Notes: generated by a model from the letters alone, not told the origin. A DNA stretch of 64,000 nucleotides from Streptomyces atriruber (GCF_001418325.1 NZ_LIPN01000052.1:1-64000); one strand, 5' to 3'; shown: positions 28,226 to 37,391, counted from the stretch's first letter. Numbers and translations are program-made.

Positions 28226-29221
28226 ATGCTCAAGGCACTCCCCCACATCGGCAGGCGCCGCGCCCTGCAGGGCGCGGCCGCGGCTCTCGTGGTGTTCGGT
28301 CTGCTGCTGTGGTGGCTGTTGCCCGTGGGTGAGGACTCACCGAGCGGGCGGATCGCGTTCAGCACGGGCGTGCGGGAGGGCGTGTACGAGCGGTACGGCA
28401 AGCTCCTGGAGACGTCGATCTCCAAGGACATGCCGGACGTCGACGTCGACCTCCTCAACAGCGAGGGGTCGCAGCAGAACGTCGCGCGCGTGGCCACCGG
28501 AAAGGCGGACTTCACCATCGCCGCCGCCGACGCGGTGGAGACGTACCGCCTCGACGGCGCACCGGGCTGGCACCGGTTGCGGGGGTGCACGCGCCTGTAC
28601 GACGACTACGTACAGCTCGTCGTGCCCCGGTCCTCGAAGATCAAGGACGTCGCCGACCTGCGGAACAAGCGCGTGGCGGTGGGCCAAGAACACTCGGGGG
28701 TGCGGCTGATAGCCGACCGGGTCCTGGACGCCGCGGGCCTCGACCCGACCACCGACATCAAGCCCGTGGCCGCCGGTATCGACACCATGCCCAGCCTTCT
28801 GAAGGACCGGTCCATCGACGCGTTCTTCTGGTCGGGCGGGCTCCCGACCAATTCCGTGCGTGCCCTCTCCGAGGAGATGGACATCAAGCTCGTGAAGCTC
28901 GGCTACCTCGTCGAAGCGCTGCACAAGCAGGGCGGCGGCTCGCGCTACTACCGGGCCGCGACGATGCCGGCGGACGCCTATCCCGAGGCCCAGCAGGGTT
29001 CCGCCGTGCCGACGCTGGCCGTGGCGAACCTCCTGGTGACCACGGACCGCACCGATCCGGAGCTGACCGAGCAGCTGACGCGCACCGTCATCGACAGCCG
29101 CGATCACATCGGCGACCAGGTGCACGCGGCGCAGGTGGTGGATCTGCGCACCGCGCTGTTCACGGACCCGCTGCCGCTGCACGACGGGGCTCGGCGCTAC
29201 TACCGCTCGGTCAAGCCCTGA
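28226..29221 (+). CDS. TAXI-family TRAP-type solute-binding protein, membrane-anchored
   Basis: 331 aa from the ATG at 28226 (GGCAGGA nine bases upstream). A basic n-region ([11 protein letters not shown]) and one hydrophobic helix ([18 protein letters not shown]) without a lipobox cysteine suggest a membrane-tethered extracytoplasmic protein. The body is a TAXI (TRAP-associated extracytoplasmic immunogenic) periplasmic-binding domain: [65 protein letters not shown] proteins bind glutamate-like ligands in at least one structurally known case (Thermus). No TRAP permease gene is nearby. It converges on gluK, so it may act as a sensor partner rather than a transporter component. Confidence 0.85.
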   Translation: MLKALPHIGRRRALQGAAAALVVFGLLLWWLLPVGEDSPSGRIAFSTGVREGVYERYGKLLETSISKDMPDVDVDLLNSEGSQQNVARVATGKADFTIAAADAVETYRLDGAPGWHRLRGCTRLYDDYVQLVVPRSSKIKDVADLRNKRVAVGQEHSGVRLIADRVLDAAGLDPTTDIKPVAAGIDTMPSLLKDRSIDAFFWSGGLPTNSVRALSEEMDIKLVKLGYLVEALHKQGGGSRYYRAATMPADAYPEAQQGSAVPTLAVANLLVTTDRTDPELTEQLTRTVIDSRDHIGDQVHAAQVVDLRTALFTDPLPLHDGARRYYRSVKP

Positions 29222-29250
29222 GCCCTCGCGTGCGGCTCTGAGGCGCCCGC

Positions 29251-30666
29251 TCAGCCCGCTGCGGGGGGCTCGCTGCGCGGGACGCCGACCGTCACCTTCA
29301 GCCCGTGCGGTTCATGGCGTGCGTACGCGAGGGAGCCGCCGCCCGCCGCGAGCAGCGCCCGCGAGATGGACAGGCCGAGCCCCGAGCCCTGCACGTTCTG
29401 GTGGCGGTTGCTGCGCCAGAAGCGGTCGCCGACGCGGGCGAGCTCGTCGTCGGTGAGGCCGGGTCCGCCGTCGGTGATCACGACGGTCGTCGTCCCGTTG
29501 CCCGATGAGACCGCCACCTTCACGGCTCCTCCCTCGGGCGTGAACTTCAGGGCGTTGTCGATCACCGCGTCCAGCGCGCTGGACAGGGCGATCGGGTCGG
29601 CCCAGCCGGTGGTGGCCGGGCACTCCCCCGTGAGCCGCACGCCCCGCTCGTCGGCGAGCGGCCGCCAGGCGGCGACGCGCTCGGCGGTCAGCTCCCCGAT
29701 GTCGATGACGCTCAGGTCCGCGGCGGCGTGCTCGGCGAGCGCCAGGTCCAGCAGGTCGTCGAGGACCTGGGCCAGGCGCTTGCCCTCGGTGCGGACCGAG
29801 GCGACCTCTTCGCTGTCCTCGGGCAGCTCGAGGGCGAGGAGCTCGATGCGGAGCAGCAGCGCCGAGAGAGGGTTGCGCAGTTGGTGGGAGGCGTCGGCGA
29901 CGAAGGCGCGCTGCTGCTCCAGCACGTCCTGGACGTTGTCGGCCATCTCGTTGAACGAACGGGCGAGGCGCCTCAGTTCCGGTGGTCCGCCCGCTGCCGC
30001 GACCCGGGACTTCAGACGCCCGGTCGCTATGTCGTGCGTGGTCGCGTCCAGGACCCGCACGGGGCGCAGGATCCAGCCGGTGAGCCGCAGGGCCGCGCCG
30101 ACCGCCAGGAGCATGGCCGCCGACTCGCCCGCGGCGATCAGCAGCCAGCCGCGCAGCGTCTCCGAACGCATGCGCCCGGTCGGCGAGTCCGTGACGACGA
30201 CGGCGATGACGTCGCCGTCCTTGATCACCGGGGAGGCGACGGCCAGCCGTCCCCGCTGCCACGGCCACACCTGCTCGGGATCGTGGCTGCCGCGGGAGCG
30301 GAGCGCTTCTTCGAAGGCGTCCCGCAGGGCTCCGTGGCGCGGCAGGAACCAGTCGTTCGGGGACTGGGCCATGGCGCCGTCGTCGCGGTAGAAGACGCCC
30401 GCGCGGATGCCGTAGACGCCGTAGTAGTCGTCCAGTTCGTTCTGCAGCGTCTCGCGGCGCTCGTCCGTGCTCCCCAGGCCCAGAGGTCCCGTGGGACGTT
30501 TGGTGACGAACTGCGCGAGCGAGGCGAAGCGGGCCGTGTCGTCGATCCGGTCGACGACCACCTTCTGCTGCTGGGCGGCGGCGACGCTGACGGCGAGCGG
30601 AAAGCCGAGCGCGAGCAGGACGCCCGCCATGAGGATGATCAGCAGCGGGAGGAGGCGAGAGCGCAC
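29251..30666 (-). CDS. gluK: sensor histidine kinase, GluK-like
   Basis: 471 aa. An N-terminal membrane helix (LLPLLIILMAGVLLALGFPLAV), an extracytoplasmic sensor region (about residues 32-165), a second helix (about 170-195), HAMP, the HisKA phosphoacceptor (ADASHQLRNPLSALLLR) and an HATPase_c domain (VIDNALKF; GGPGLTDDEL; GSGLGLSI). It follows the response-regulator gene by 16 nt. Location next to gluABCD matches the GluR-GluK system reported to sense glutamate and control its uptake in S. coelicolor; the name is transferred on that basis. Confidence 0.85.
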   Translation of the reverse strand: MRSRLLPLLIILMAGVLLALGFPLAVSVAAAQQQKVVVDRIDDTARFASLAQFVTKRPTGPLGLGSTDERRETLQNELDDYYGVYGIRAGVFYRDDGAMAQSPNDWFLPRHGALRDAFEEALRSRGSHDPEQVWPWQRGRLAVASPVIKDGDVIAVVVTDSPTGRMRSETLRGWLLIAAGESAAMLLAVGAALRLTGWILRPVRVLDATTHDIATGRLKSRVAAAGGPPELRRLARSFNEMADNVQDVLEQQRAFVADASHQLRNPLSALLLRIELLALELPEDSEEVASVRTEGKRLAQVLDDLLDLALAEHAAADLSVIDIGELTAERVAAWRPLADERGVRLTGECPATTGWADPIALSSALDAVIDNALKFTPEGGAVKVAVSSGNGTTTVVITDGGPGLTDDELARVGDRFWRSNRHQNVQGSGLGLSISRALLAAGGGSLAYARHEPHGLKVTVGVPRSEPPAAG

Positions 30667-30682
30667 CTGTCCTCGCTCCGGG

Positions 30683-31372
30683 TCAGGCGGCCGGGACGAC
30701 GAGGCGGTAGCCGACGCCGCGCACCGTCTCGATCAGGGCAGGCATGTGCAGCTTGGAGCGCAGGGACGCCACGTGCACCTCCAGCGTGCGCCCGGTCCCC
30801 TCCCAACTGGTGCGCCACACCTCACTGATGATCTGCTCCCGGCGGAACACCACTCCGGGGCGCTGGGCCAGGAGGGCGAGCAAGTCGAACTCCTTGCGGG
30901 TCAGTTGGACGACTGAACCGTCCACGCTGACCTGCCGGGTGGGCAGTTCGATGTGTACGGAGCCGAGCCTCAGATCGCTGTCGCCCGACGCCGGCGCATC
31001 GCCGGGGGCGGGCCGCCGGATGACGGCGTGGATGCGGGCGATGAGCTCCCCGGTGTCGTACGGCTTCACCACGTAGTCATCGGCTCCGAGGTTCAGGCCG
31101 TGGATCCGGGAGCGTACGTCCGAACGGGCCGTCACCATGATCACCGGTGTCGAGCCGCGCTTGCGGATCTTGCCGCACACCTCGTAGCCGTCCTGGTCGG
31201 GCAGACCCAGGTCGAGAAGCACCACTCCGAAGGGGGGCGCCTCCGCGGGCAGCAAGGCCTGCAGCGCCTCCTCGCCGCTGCGGGCGTGCACGACGTCGAA
31301 GCCGTGCCGGGCCAGGACGGCGGACAGGGCGGCGGCCACGTGATCGTCGTCCTCGACGAGAAGCAGTCTCAT
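30683..31372 (-). CDS. gluR: OmpR-family response regulator, GluR-like
   Basis: 229 aa from the ATG at 31372 ([17 protein letters not shown]); the longer frame to 31543 lacks support. Receiver domain with acidic pocket (EDDD), phosphoacceptor in [15 protein letters not shown] and the VVKPYD lysine. The C-terminal OmpR winged helix spans about residues 130-226 ([12 protein letters not shown], then [25 protein letters not shown] split by the wing). First gene of the gluR-gluK operon, divergent from gluA across a 286-bp region with two dyads that may be its operators. Confidence 0.88.
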   Translation of the reverse strand: MRLLLVEDDDHVAAALSAVLARHGFDVVHARSGEEALQALLPAEAPPFGVVLLDLGLPDQDGYEVCGKIRKRGSTPVIMVTARSDVRSRIHGLNLGADDYVVKPYDTGELIARIHAVIRRPAPGDAPASGDSDLRLGSVHIELPTRQVSVDGSVVQLTRKEFDLLALLAQRPGVVFRREQIISEVWRTSWEGTGRTLEVHVASLRSKLHMPALIETVRGVGYRLVVPAA

Positions 31373-31522
31373 ACAGGCCCCCTCCGGTTCATCCGTCGTT
31401 CCGTTGCAGCCGGTCATCATGGCCGGTCGTCGTGCGAGCGCACCATGGCATCCACTCCGATGGATAAGGACCACGTCAAGAGCGTTCAAGCCCCGGGCAC
31501 GTTCCGTTACCCACCCGGTACG

Positions 31523-31551
31523 CACTCCGTGGACCCTCTTCACACGGAGTG
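31523..31551. promoter_or_regulatory. 9-bp inverted repeat, candidate GluR operator
   Basis: CACTCCGTG (31523-31531) and CACGGAGTG (31543-31551) are perfect inverted repeats separated by 11 bp. They lie centrally in the gluR-gluA divergent region. Binding by GluR is inference. Confidence 0.5.
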
Positions 31552-31593
31552 TCCGGTTGCGGCCGGATCGTTATGCTCAATTTCCCCTCAGAT

Positions 31594-31623
31594 GTAATGA
31601 CGCTGGTCGCACTGGGTTATTAC
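31594..31623. promoter_or_regulatory. GTAATGAC/GTTATTAC dyad near the gluA start
   Basis: Two A/T-rich half-sites (31594-31601 and 31616-31623) form an inverted repeat with 7 of 8 matches and a 14-bp gap, 36 bp upstream of the gluA start codon. It stands out against the G+C-rich background and could be an operator or overlap the promoter. Confidence 0.45.
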
Positions 31624-31658
31624 TGTCCTCCCAACCGAGGAGGATGGAGCAACAAGCC

Positions 31659-32438
31659 GTGACCGAAGTATCGGTGACCAAGGACGCCATACCGCCCGGG
31701 GCGGACGACCTGGTCGTGCTGAAGAACGTCAACAAGCACTTCGGCGCTCTGCACGTCCTCCAGGACATCGACCTGACCATCGCCCGCGGTGAGGTCGTCG
31801 TCGTGATCGGCCCCTCCGGGTCCGGCAAGTCGACTCTGTGCCGCGCCATCAATCGCCTGGAGACGATCGATTCGGGAGGCATCTCGATCGACGGCAAGCC
31901 GCTGCCCCAGGAGGGCAAGGAGCTGGCGAGGCTCCGCGCGGACGTGGGCATGGTCTTCCAGTCGTTCAACCTTTTCGCGCACAAGACCGTGCTCGAGAAC
32001 GTGACCCTGGGCCAGACCAAGGTGCGCAAGATCGGCAAGGCGGAGGCGGAGACGAAGGCACGCGGTCTGCTGGACCGCGTGGGCGTCGCCTCCCAGGCCG
32101 ACAAGTACCCCGCGCAGCTCTCCGGCGGCCAGCAGCAACGCGTCGCCATTGCGCGCGCGTTGGCGATGGACCCCAAGGTGATGCTCTTCGACGAGCCCAC
32201 GTCGGCGCTCGACCCGGAGATGATCAACGAGGTCCTCGAGGTGATGCAGCAGCTCGCCCGGGACGGGATGACGATGATCGTCGTCACCCACGAGATGGGC
32301 TTCGCCCGTTCCGCGGCCAACCGTGTCGTCTTCATGGCAGACGGCCGGATCGTCGAAGAGGCCGTGCCGGATCAGTTCTTCAACAACCCGCGCAGCGACC
32401 GGGCCAAGGACTTCCTGTCGAAGATCCTTAAGCACTGA
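31659..32438 (+). CDS. gluA: GluA, glutamate ABC transporter ATP-binding protein
   Basis: 259 aa from the GTG at 31659 (GGAG nine bases upstream). The in-frame ATG at 31644 abuts another GGAGG too closely. Complete ABC ATPase of the polar amino-acid class: Walker [11 protein letters not shown]-loop MVFQSFNLF, signature [15 protein letters not shown], Walker [13 protein letters not shown] and switch histidine VVTHEMGFA. It energises uptake of glutamate with GluB (binding) and GluC/GluD (permeases). First gene of gluABCD; regulated region upstream shared with gluR. Confidence 0.95.
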   Translation: MTEVSVTKDAIPPGADDLVVLKNVNKHFGALHVLQDIDLTIARGEVVVVIGPSGSGKSTLCRAINRLETIDSGGISIDGKPLPQEGKELARLRADVGMVFQSFNLFAHKTVLENVTLGQTKVRKIGKAEAETKARGLLDRVGVASQADKYPAQLSGGQQQRVAIARALAMDPKVMLFDEPTSALDPEMINEVLEVMQQLARDGMTMIVVTHEMGFARSAANRVVFMADGRIVEEAVPDQFFNNPRSDRAKDFLSKILKH

Positions 32439-32484
32439 GGCTCCCACGCCGTCTCAACACCAGTCGAAACAGAGGATGTTCACC

Positions 32485-33405
32485 ATGAAGCTCCGCAAGT
32501 CCGCCGCCACCGCGGCGGCCATCGCTGCGCTCGCGCTGACCGCCACCGCCTGCGGCGGCAAGGAGGGCTCGGCCGGCGACAAGCCCGAGGGCCCGGACAG
32601 CAAGGACACCAAGGCCCTCAGCTACTCGGTCAAGAAGGACGCCTCGGTCGACTCGGCCGTCTTCAAGGACGCCAAGAAGCGCGGCAAGCTGGTCATCGGC
32701 GCCAAGGCCGACCAGCCGTACCTGGGCTTCCAGGACCAGTCGACGAAGGAGTACTCCGGGTTCGACATCGAGATCGCCAAGATGATCGCGGCCGACCTCG
32801 GCTTCTCCGCCGACCAGATCGAGTGGAAGACGGTTGACTCCGGCGCCCGCGAGACTGCGGTATCCAAGGGCGACGTGGACCTGATGATCGGCACGTACAC
32901 GATCAACGACGAGCGCAAGAAGCAGATCGACTTCGCCGGCCCGTACTACCACGCGGGTGCCTCCCTCCTCGTCCGCAAGGACGAGAAGGACATCAAGGGC
33001 CCCGAGACCGTCCGCGGCAAGAAGGTCTGCTCGATCGTCGGCTCCACGCCGCTGCAGAACATCAAGAAGCCGAAGTACGGCGCCAAGGTGACCGAGCTGT
33101 CGAAGTACTCCGAGTGCGTGGCGCAGATGCTCAACAACCAGGTCGACGCCGTCACCACGGACGACGCGATCCTGATGGGCTACGCGGCGCAGAACCCGAA
33201 GAAGCTCAAGGTCGTCGGCAAGCCCTTCTCCGACGAGCCCTACGGCGTCGGCCTGAAGAAGGGCGACAAGGCGCTGCAGAAGGCCGTCGCGGACGCCGTC
33301 AAGGCGCACCAGGAGAACGGCGACTACAAGAAGGCGTTCGACGCCACCATCGGCAAGTCCGGCTCCGAGTACAAGGACCCGCCGGCTTTCACCGACCCCA
33401 AGTGA
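32485..33405 (+). CDS. gluB: GluB, glutamate-binding lipoprotein
   Basis: 306 aa from the ATG at 32485, nine bases after GAGG; the ATG at 32476 touches the ribosome site. The signal peptide (AAAIAALALTATAC) ends in a relaxed lipobox with lipidated cysteine before GGKEGS. The mature protein is an SBP_bac_3 periplasmic-binding domain: KLVIGAKADQPYLGFQD, SGFDIEIAKMIA, VDLMIGTYTINDERK, IDFAGPYYHAG, QMLNNQVDAVTTDDAIL. It captures glutamate outside the membrane. Strong hairpin downstream may keep gluB mRNA more abundant than gluCD. Confidence 0.95.
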   Translation: MKLRKSAATAAAIAALALTATACGGKEGSAGDKPEGPDSKDTKALSYSVKKDASVDSAVFKDAKKRGKLVIGAKADQPYLGFQDQSTKEYSGFDIEIAKMIAADLGFSADQIEWKTVDSGARETAVSKGDVDLMIGTYTINDERKKQIDFAGPYYHAGASLLVRKDEKDIKGPETVRGKKVCSIVGSTPLQNIKKPKYGAKVTELSKYSECVAQMLNNQVDAVTTDDAILMGYAAQNPKKLKVVGKPFSDEPYGVGLKKGDKALQKAVADAVKAHQENGDYKKAFDATIGKSGSEYKDPPAFTDPK

Positions 33406-33414
33406 CACACCGCG

Positions 33415-33448
33415 CCCCGCTTCGCACGGTCTGAACGTCCGTGCGGGG
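33415..33448 (+). terminator. intra-operon hairpin after gluB
   Basis: Paired arms GCACGG/CCGTGC (33424-33429, 33439-33444) extended by CCCC/GGGG, in the 95-bp gap between gluB and gluC. Likely a partial terminator or 3'-end stabiliser, a common device after binding-protein genes. Confidence 0.6.
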
Positions 33449-33500
33449 CGGGGCGTCTTGTGACCACATCGCCGTCCGACCGCCCTCTCGCGGAGAATTC

Positions 33501-34148
33501 ATGAACGTACTGACCGACAACCTGTCGCTGTTCCGCGAGGGGTTCATCGGCACCGTGGAGCTGACCTTGGTCAGTGGGATCATCGCCATGGTGCTGGGCG
33601 TGATCATCGCTGCCTTCCGGGTCTCCCCCGTGCCACCACTGCGCGTCTTCGGCACCGTGTGGGTGAACATCCTCCGGAACACCCCGCTCACGCTGCTGTT
33701 CCTGGTCGCCTTCTTCGTCCTGCCGAAGATCCTGTTCCCGGACATGGACTCCTTCGTGCTCGGCGTGCTGGCGCTGGGCTTCTACACCTCGTCCTTCGTC
33801 GCCGAGGCGATACGCTCCGGCATCAACACCGTGCCGATGGGCCAGGCCGAGGCCGCCCGCGCGATCGGCATGAGCTTCACGCAGGTCATGCGGGTCGTGG
33901 TGCTCCCGCAGGCCACTCGCGCGGTCATCGCCCCGATGGGCTCGATCTTCATCGCGCTGACGAAGAACTCGGCGATCGCGGGCGGCTTCGACAACGTCGA
34001 GCTGTTCAACATCACCAAGACGCTCAGCAATGAGGGCTACGACATCACGATGATCTTCGTCTGGATCACCGTCGCCTACCTGATCATCACCTACGCCATC
34101 AATGGCGCCTTCCGGCTGCTGGAGCACCGAATGGAGGTCGCCCGATGA
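33501..34148 (+). CDS. gluC: GluC, glutamate ABC transporter permease
   Basis: 215 aa from the ATG at 33501 (CGGAG upstream). Typical HisM/GlnP-type permease: N-terminal FREGFIGTVELTLVSGIIAMV, about five membrane helices, the LRNTPLTLLFLVAF segment, and the EAA loop (EAARAIGMSFTQVMRVVVLPQA) that contacts the ATPase. The stop overlaps the gluD start by four bases, so translation is coupled. It forms the heterodimeric channel with GluD. Confidence 0.95.
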   Translation: MNVLTDNLSLFREGFIGTVELTLVSGIIAMVLGVIIAAFRVSPVPPLRVFGTVWVNILRNTPLTLLFLVAFFVLPKILFPDMDSFVLGVLALGFYTSSFVAEAIRSGINTVPMGQAEAARAIGMSFTQVMRVVVLPQATRAVIAPMGSIFIALTKNSAIAGGFDNVELFNITKTLSNEGYDITMIFVWITVAYLIITYAINGAFRLLEHRMEVAR

Positions 34149-35140
34149 GCGCCAGCGTTCTCTTCGACGCGCCGGGCCCCAAGGCCAAGGTCCGCAACAC
34201 GATCTACTCGATCGTGGGCACCGTCGCGCTGCTCGGCCTCATCGTCTGGGTCGTGCTGCGGCTCAACGAGAAGGGCGAGTTCGACAGCGCCCTGTGGGAC
34301 ATCTTCAACTACTCGGGCATCCGCCAGAACATCTTCGACGCGCTCATCGCGACACTGAAGGCCTTCGGCCTCGCCGGTGTCTTCTCGCTGGCCTTCGCGG
34401 TCGTGCTGTGCGTCGCCAGGCTCTCCGACCACCGCCCGGTCCGCTGGATCGCGGTCGTCTTCATCGACCTCTTCCGGTCGATCCCGCTGCTGATCACGAT
34501 CTTCGCCCTCTGGGTCGGCATCCTCGGCGACATGACCCCGCTGTGGGCGCTGGTCCTTGGTCTGACGATCTACAACGGCTGCGTCCAGGCCGAGGTGCTG
34601 CGCGCGGGCATCAACGCCGTCCCGAAGGGTCAGACGGAAGCGGCGTACGCCCTGGGGCTCAGCAAGACCCAGGTGATGATCAGCGTCCTCTTCCCGCAGG
34701 CCGTGCGGTCGATGCTGCCGACGATCATCAGCCAGCTCGTGGTGACCCTCAAGGACACCTCGCTCGGCTTCATGATCCTCTACCCCGAGCTGCTCTACTC
34801 CGCCCGGCTGATCGCCAACAACACCCCGGTGAACGGCACCTACCCGTTCGTCCAGACGGTCACCGTCTTCGGTGTCATCTACATCGCCCTGTGCCTCTCG
34901 CTCTCCTCGCTCGCCACCTGGCTGGAGAAGCGCGGACGCCGCGCCAAGACCGGCATCGTGATGGCCGCGGCCGCCGAACCCGCGGAGGCCCCCGGCGTAC
35001 TCGACACGACGGCGCCGACCGGCCCGACGGCCGCCGCGGCGCCCGCCGCGACCGCTCCCGCCGACGCCCCGGAGGCCCCCGAGGCCGGCTCCGGCCGACC
35101 GGAGGACGACTCCGACGGGCAGGTTGGAAAGTCCAACTGA
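34145..35140 (+). CDS. gluD: GluD, glutamate ABC transporter permease with long C-terminal tail
   Basis: 331 aa. The permease core (residues about 1-270) has the DLFRSIPLLITIFALWVG helix region and the EAA loop (TEAAYALGLSKTQVMISVLF). After the last helix come about 65 residues rich in Ala, Pro, Glu and Thr (from AAAEPAEAPGV), which normal members lack; this tail is predicted cytoplasmic and disordered. Last gene of the operon, followed by a clear terminator. Confidence 0.94.
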   Translation: MSASVLFDAPGPKAKVRNTIYSIVGTVALLGLIVWVVLRLNEKGEFDSALWDIFNYSGIRQNIFDALIATLKAFGLAGVFSLAFAVVLCVARLSDHRPVRWIAVVFIDLFRSIPLLITIFALWVGILGDMTPLWALVLGLTIYNGCVQAEVLRAGINAVPKGQTEAAYALGLSKTQVMISVLFPQAVRSMLPTIISQLVVTLKDTSLGFMILYPELLYSARLIANNTPVNGTYPFVQTVTVFGVIYIALCLSLSSLATWLEKRGRRAKTGIVMAAAAEPAEAPGVLDTTAPTGPTAAAAPAATAPADAPEAPEAGSGRPEDDSDGQVGKSN

Positions 35141-35168
35141 CGCATCCTGCGCACAGTGGGCCCTGCAT

Positions 35169-35198
35169 GTGGGGGACGGCTTCGACGCCGTCCCCCAC
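35169..35198 (+). terminator. terminator of gluABCD
   Basis: Perfect 12-bp arms (35169-35180 and 35187-35198) with a 6-nt loop, 28 bp after the gluD stop. Confidence 0.9.
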
Positions 35199-35393
35199 AC
35201 GTATGTTCCGTTGAACACCACTGGCACCTTCAGGTGAACGCCACTGCCATCGTCACTTGACGCAAGCACCGGCAATGGGTTGCATACGTTCTGTGATCGT
35301 GCACCGGGCTCCAACTGCCAGTTCCTGTACGTACGTCCAGCGATTCCGGGCAGCCCGGACCCTCGGAGCCCGTCGGGCCGGAGGGTGCGCGCC

Positions 35394-37046
35394 GTGGACC
35401 CGGTGATCGTCGTCGGCGCGGGCCCCGTCGGACTCGCCCTCGCCCTCGCCCTCGCCCGGCACTCGGTGCCCACCGTCGTCCTCGACGAGGGACCCGGCAA
35501 GGACGAGCAGCGCCCCGCGCGGACCGTCGTGCTCCGCGACGACACCGCGGCGTTCGCGGAACGGCTCGTGGGTCACTCGTTCGGTGACACGGAATCGGGC
35601 GCACGGTGGACGGGCTGGCGCTCCGTGCGGCGCAAGCAGCTGATGCGGGAGCTCGACTTCGACGAGGAGACCCCCGCGCCGCTGCACCTGCCGCAGCACG
35701 TGCTGACCGCCGCGCTGCGCGAAGCCATCGCCGACGAGCGGCTCGTCAAGATCGCGGTGGACAGCAAGCTCGACTCCCTGGAGCAGGACGCCGGTGGAGT
35801 GACCGCGCACACGCGCGGGCCGAAGGGCACGTGGTGGCGGGGCAGTTACCTGGTGGGCTGCGACGGGCCGCGCTCCACGGTGCGCAAACTTCTCGATGTC
35901 CGCTTCCCGGGACGTACGGCCGTCGAGCGACACGCCGTGGCCGCGCTGCGCACGGAACTTCCGTGGCCGGGTCAGGCGTTGTTGCACCGGATGCCTCCGT
36001 GGCGCCACGGAGGCGCCGAGGTCGCGGGCCGACCGCTGGCCGGCGGAGTGTGGCGGCTCGACTGGCTGCTTCCGCCGCGCGGCGACCTGGTGACGCCCGA
36101 CGCCATCGTCGTGCGCATCCGGGAGACCCTCGCGGGCTGGTGCGGCGGCTCCACACCGCCGTACGAACTGCTCGACACGGGCGTGCACACCGTCCACCAC
36201 CGGCTCGCCCGGCGGTGGCGGATCGGCCGCGCCTTCCTCGCCGGGGACGCCGCGCACCTGCTCGGCGCGCTCGGCACCCAGGGGCTGGACGAAGGGCTGC
36301 GGGACGCCGACAACCTCGCGTGGAAGCTGGCGCTCGCCTGGCACCACGGCGCGCGCGAACCACTGCTCGACAGCTACCAGGTCGAGCGCCGGGCCGGTGT
36401 GGCCGCCCGCCTGCGCGCCGCCGACCAGTCGCTGCCCGCGCTGCGCGGCAGCAAGGGCCTGCGCTCGTACGTCCCCGGGACCGCGCGCGGGCACGACACG
36501 CTCCTCACGGACGGCCATGTGGGGCGCGGCCCGCTCGGCGCGCCCTCGTCGTACGCCGATTCACCGCTGGCGCCCGAGCCCTCCGAGTCCGTCACGGCGG
36601 TCGCCACGGAACCCGGGGCGCCGGTCGCCGATGTGCGGGTGACGGCGCCGGACGGATCCTTCGTCCAGCTGCGGGACCGCCTCGGGCTCGGGCACCTGGT
36701 CGTCGTCCTCGTCGCGCCGGGCACCGTGGTGTGGGAGCGGCGGCACTGGGTGACGGCCGGGATCATGCCGCGGCTCGCCGCGGCGGTCACGGCCCTGCCG
36801 CACCCCGCCGAGCTGCTCGTCGCAGAGAGCTATCCGGGAGCCGCGGCCCACTCGGTCCTGCTCGTACGCCCCGACGGACACCTGGTCACGGCGTTGTCCG
36901 GGGTGCGCCCGGCCGAGCTGTACGCGGCGGCCGAAGCGGCACTGGGCGGGCCGACGGCGTCCACGGGGCCCGGGGACGGCGCGGGACGACCGGACCGTAC
37001 GGGCGAGGAGGAGAGCTCGGCGGGGGCGGCACGGCGTTCGGGGTGA
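35394..37046 (+). CDS. FAD-dependent aromatic-type monooxygenase
   Basis: 550 aa from the GTG at 35394, with GGAGGG eight bases upstream; the longer frame from 35280 has no ribosome site. Group A flavoprotein monooxygenase features: Rossmann GAGPVGLALALALAR at the N-terminus, the DG motif (VGCDGPRSTVRKLL), and the FAD-ribityl motif GDAAHLLGALGTQGLDEG followed by DADNLAWKLA. A thioredoxin-like C-terminal domain (about residues 420-515) is present. The usual Pro-x-Gly-Gly-Gln-Gly of the ribityl motif is changed to Gly-x-Leu-Gly-Thr-Gln-Gly. Substrate unknown. It is separated from gluD by a terminator. Confidence 0.85.
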   Translation: MDPVIVVGAGPVGLALALALARHSVPTVVLDEGPGKDEQRPARTVVLRDDTAAFAERLVGHSFGDTESGARWTGWRSVRRKQLMRELDFDEETPAPLHLPQHVLTAALREAIADERLVKIAVDSKLDSLEQDAGGVTAHTRGPKGTWWRGSYLVGCDGPRSTVRKLLDVRFPGRTAVERHAVAALRTELPWPGQALLHRMPPWRHGGAEVAGRPLAGGVWRLDWLLPPRGDLVTPDAIVVRIRETLAGWCGGSTPPYELLDTGVHTVHHRLARRWRIGRAFLAGDAAHLLGALGTQGLDEGLRDADNLAWKLALAWHHGAREPLLDSYQVERRAGVAARLRAADQSLPALRGSKGLRSYVPGTARGHDTLLTDGHVGRGPLGAPSSYADSPLAPEPSESVTAVATEPGAPVADVRVTAPDGSFVQLRDRLGLGHLVVVLVAPGTVVWERRHWVTAGIMPRLAAAVTALPHPAELLVAESYPGAAAHSVLLVRPDGHLVTALSGVRPAELYAAAEAALGGPTASTGPGDGAGRPDRTGEEESSAGAARRSG

Positions 37047-37188
37047 GCGCGGAGTACACATAGGCGGGCGTGGTGTTCGTCGACGGGCAGGGACGTACGT
37101 CGACGGCCGGGATGTACCTCAGCGCGGGCGTCGTACGGCTCGTACGGCGTGCGCAGGGGGGCGCCCGCGCCCGCATTCCGAGCCGGGG

Positions 37189-37217
37189 TTGACCGGCCCC
37201 CACCCCCGTGGTCTACT
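37189..37217 (+). promoter_or_regulatory. promoter placing transcription start at the leader-peptide GTG
   Basis: TTGACC (37189-37194), a 17-bp spacer and TCTACT (37212-37217) form a plausible housekeeping-sigma promoter. The expected start point, 7-8 nt downstream, coincides with the GTG at 37225, so the mRNA would be leaderless. Confidence 0.6.
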
Positions 37218-37224
37218 CCGGATC

Positions 37225-37311
37225 GTGACCGACACCGATGTGCGCCTGTGGCGGAGGGTCCATATGGACCTCGTCCGCTATGCGGGCTGCGTGTGTCACC
37301 CGTCCTGCTGA
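37225..37311 (+). CDS. Cys-rich attenuator-type leader peptide
   Basis: 28 codons from the GTG at 37225 to TGA at 37309, too short for routine gene calling. The C-terminal part reads RRVHMDLVRYAGCVCHPSC: three cysteine codons in the last seven, directly before the stop. The RRVHMDLVR core matches a class of small streptomycete leader peptides found ahead of sulfur and other metabolic operons. Alternative starts are GTG 37240 and ATG 37264. It ends 80 nt before a cysteine-catabolic gene. Slow decoding at Cys codons under low charged tRNA-Cys could change folding or translation downstream. Peptide existence is likely; the mechanism is inference from mycobacterial Cys-attenuators. Confidence 0.75.
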   Translation: MTDTDVRLWRRVHMDLVRYAGCVCHPSC

Positions 37312-37391
37312 ATTCGCATTCCTCCCTCGCGCACTGAGCATCGCTCCGGGCTGGCTCGTGCGCGCTTCCGCGAACCTCCAGGACGGTACCC

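Larger units (their letters stand above)
37047..37391 (+). other. leader region of the cysteine dioxygenase operon
   Basis: 345 bp between the monooxygenase stop and the cysteine dioxygenase start. It contains a promoter (37189-37217), a 28-codon Cys-rich leader peptide (37225-37311) and an 80-nt spacer before the next gene. Nothing recognisable is seen in 37047-37188. Confidence 0.7.
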
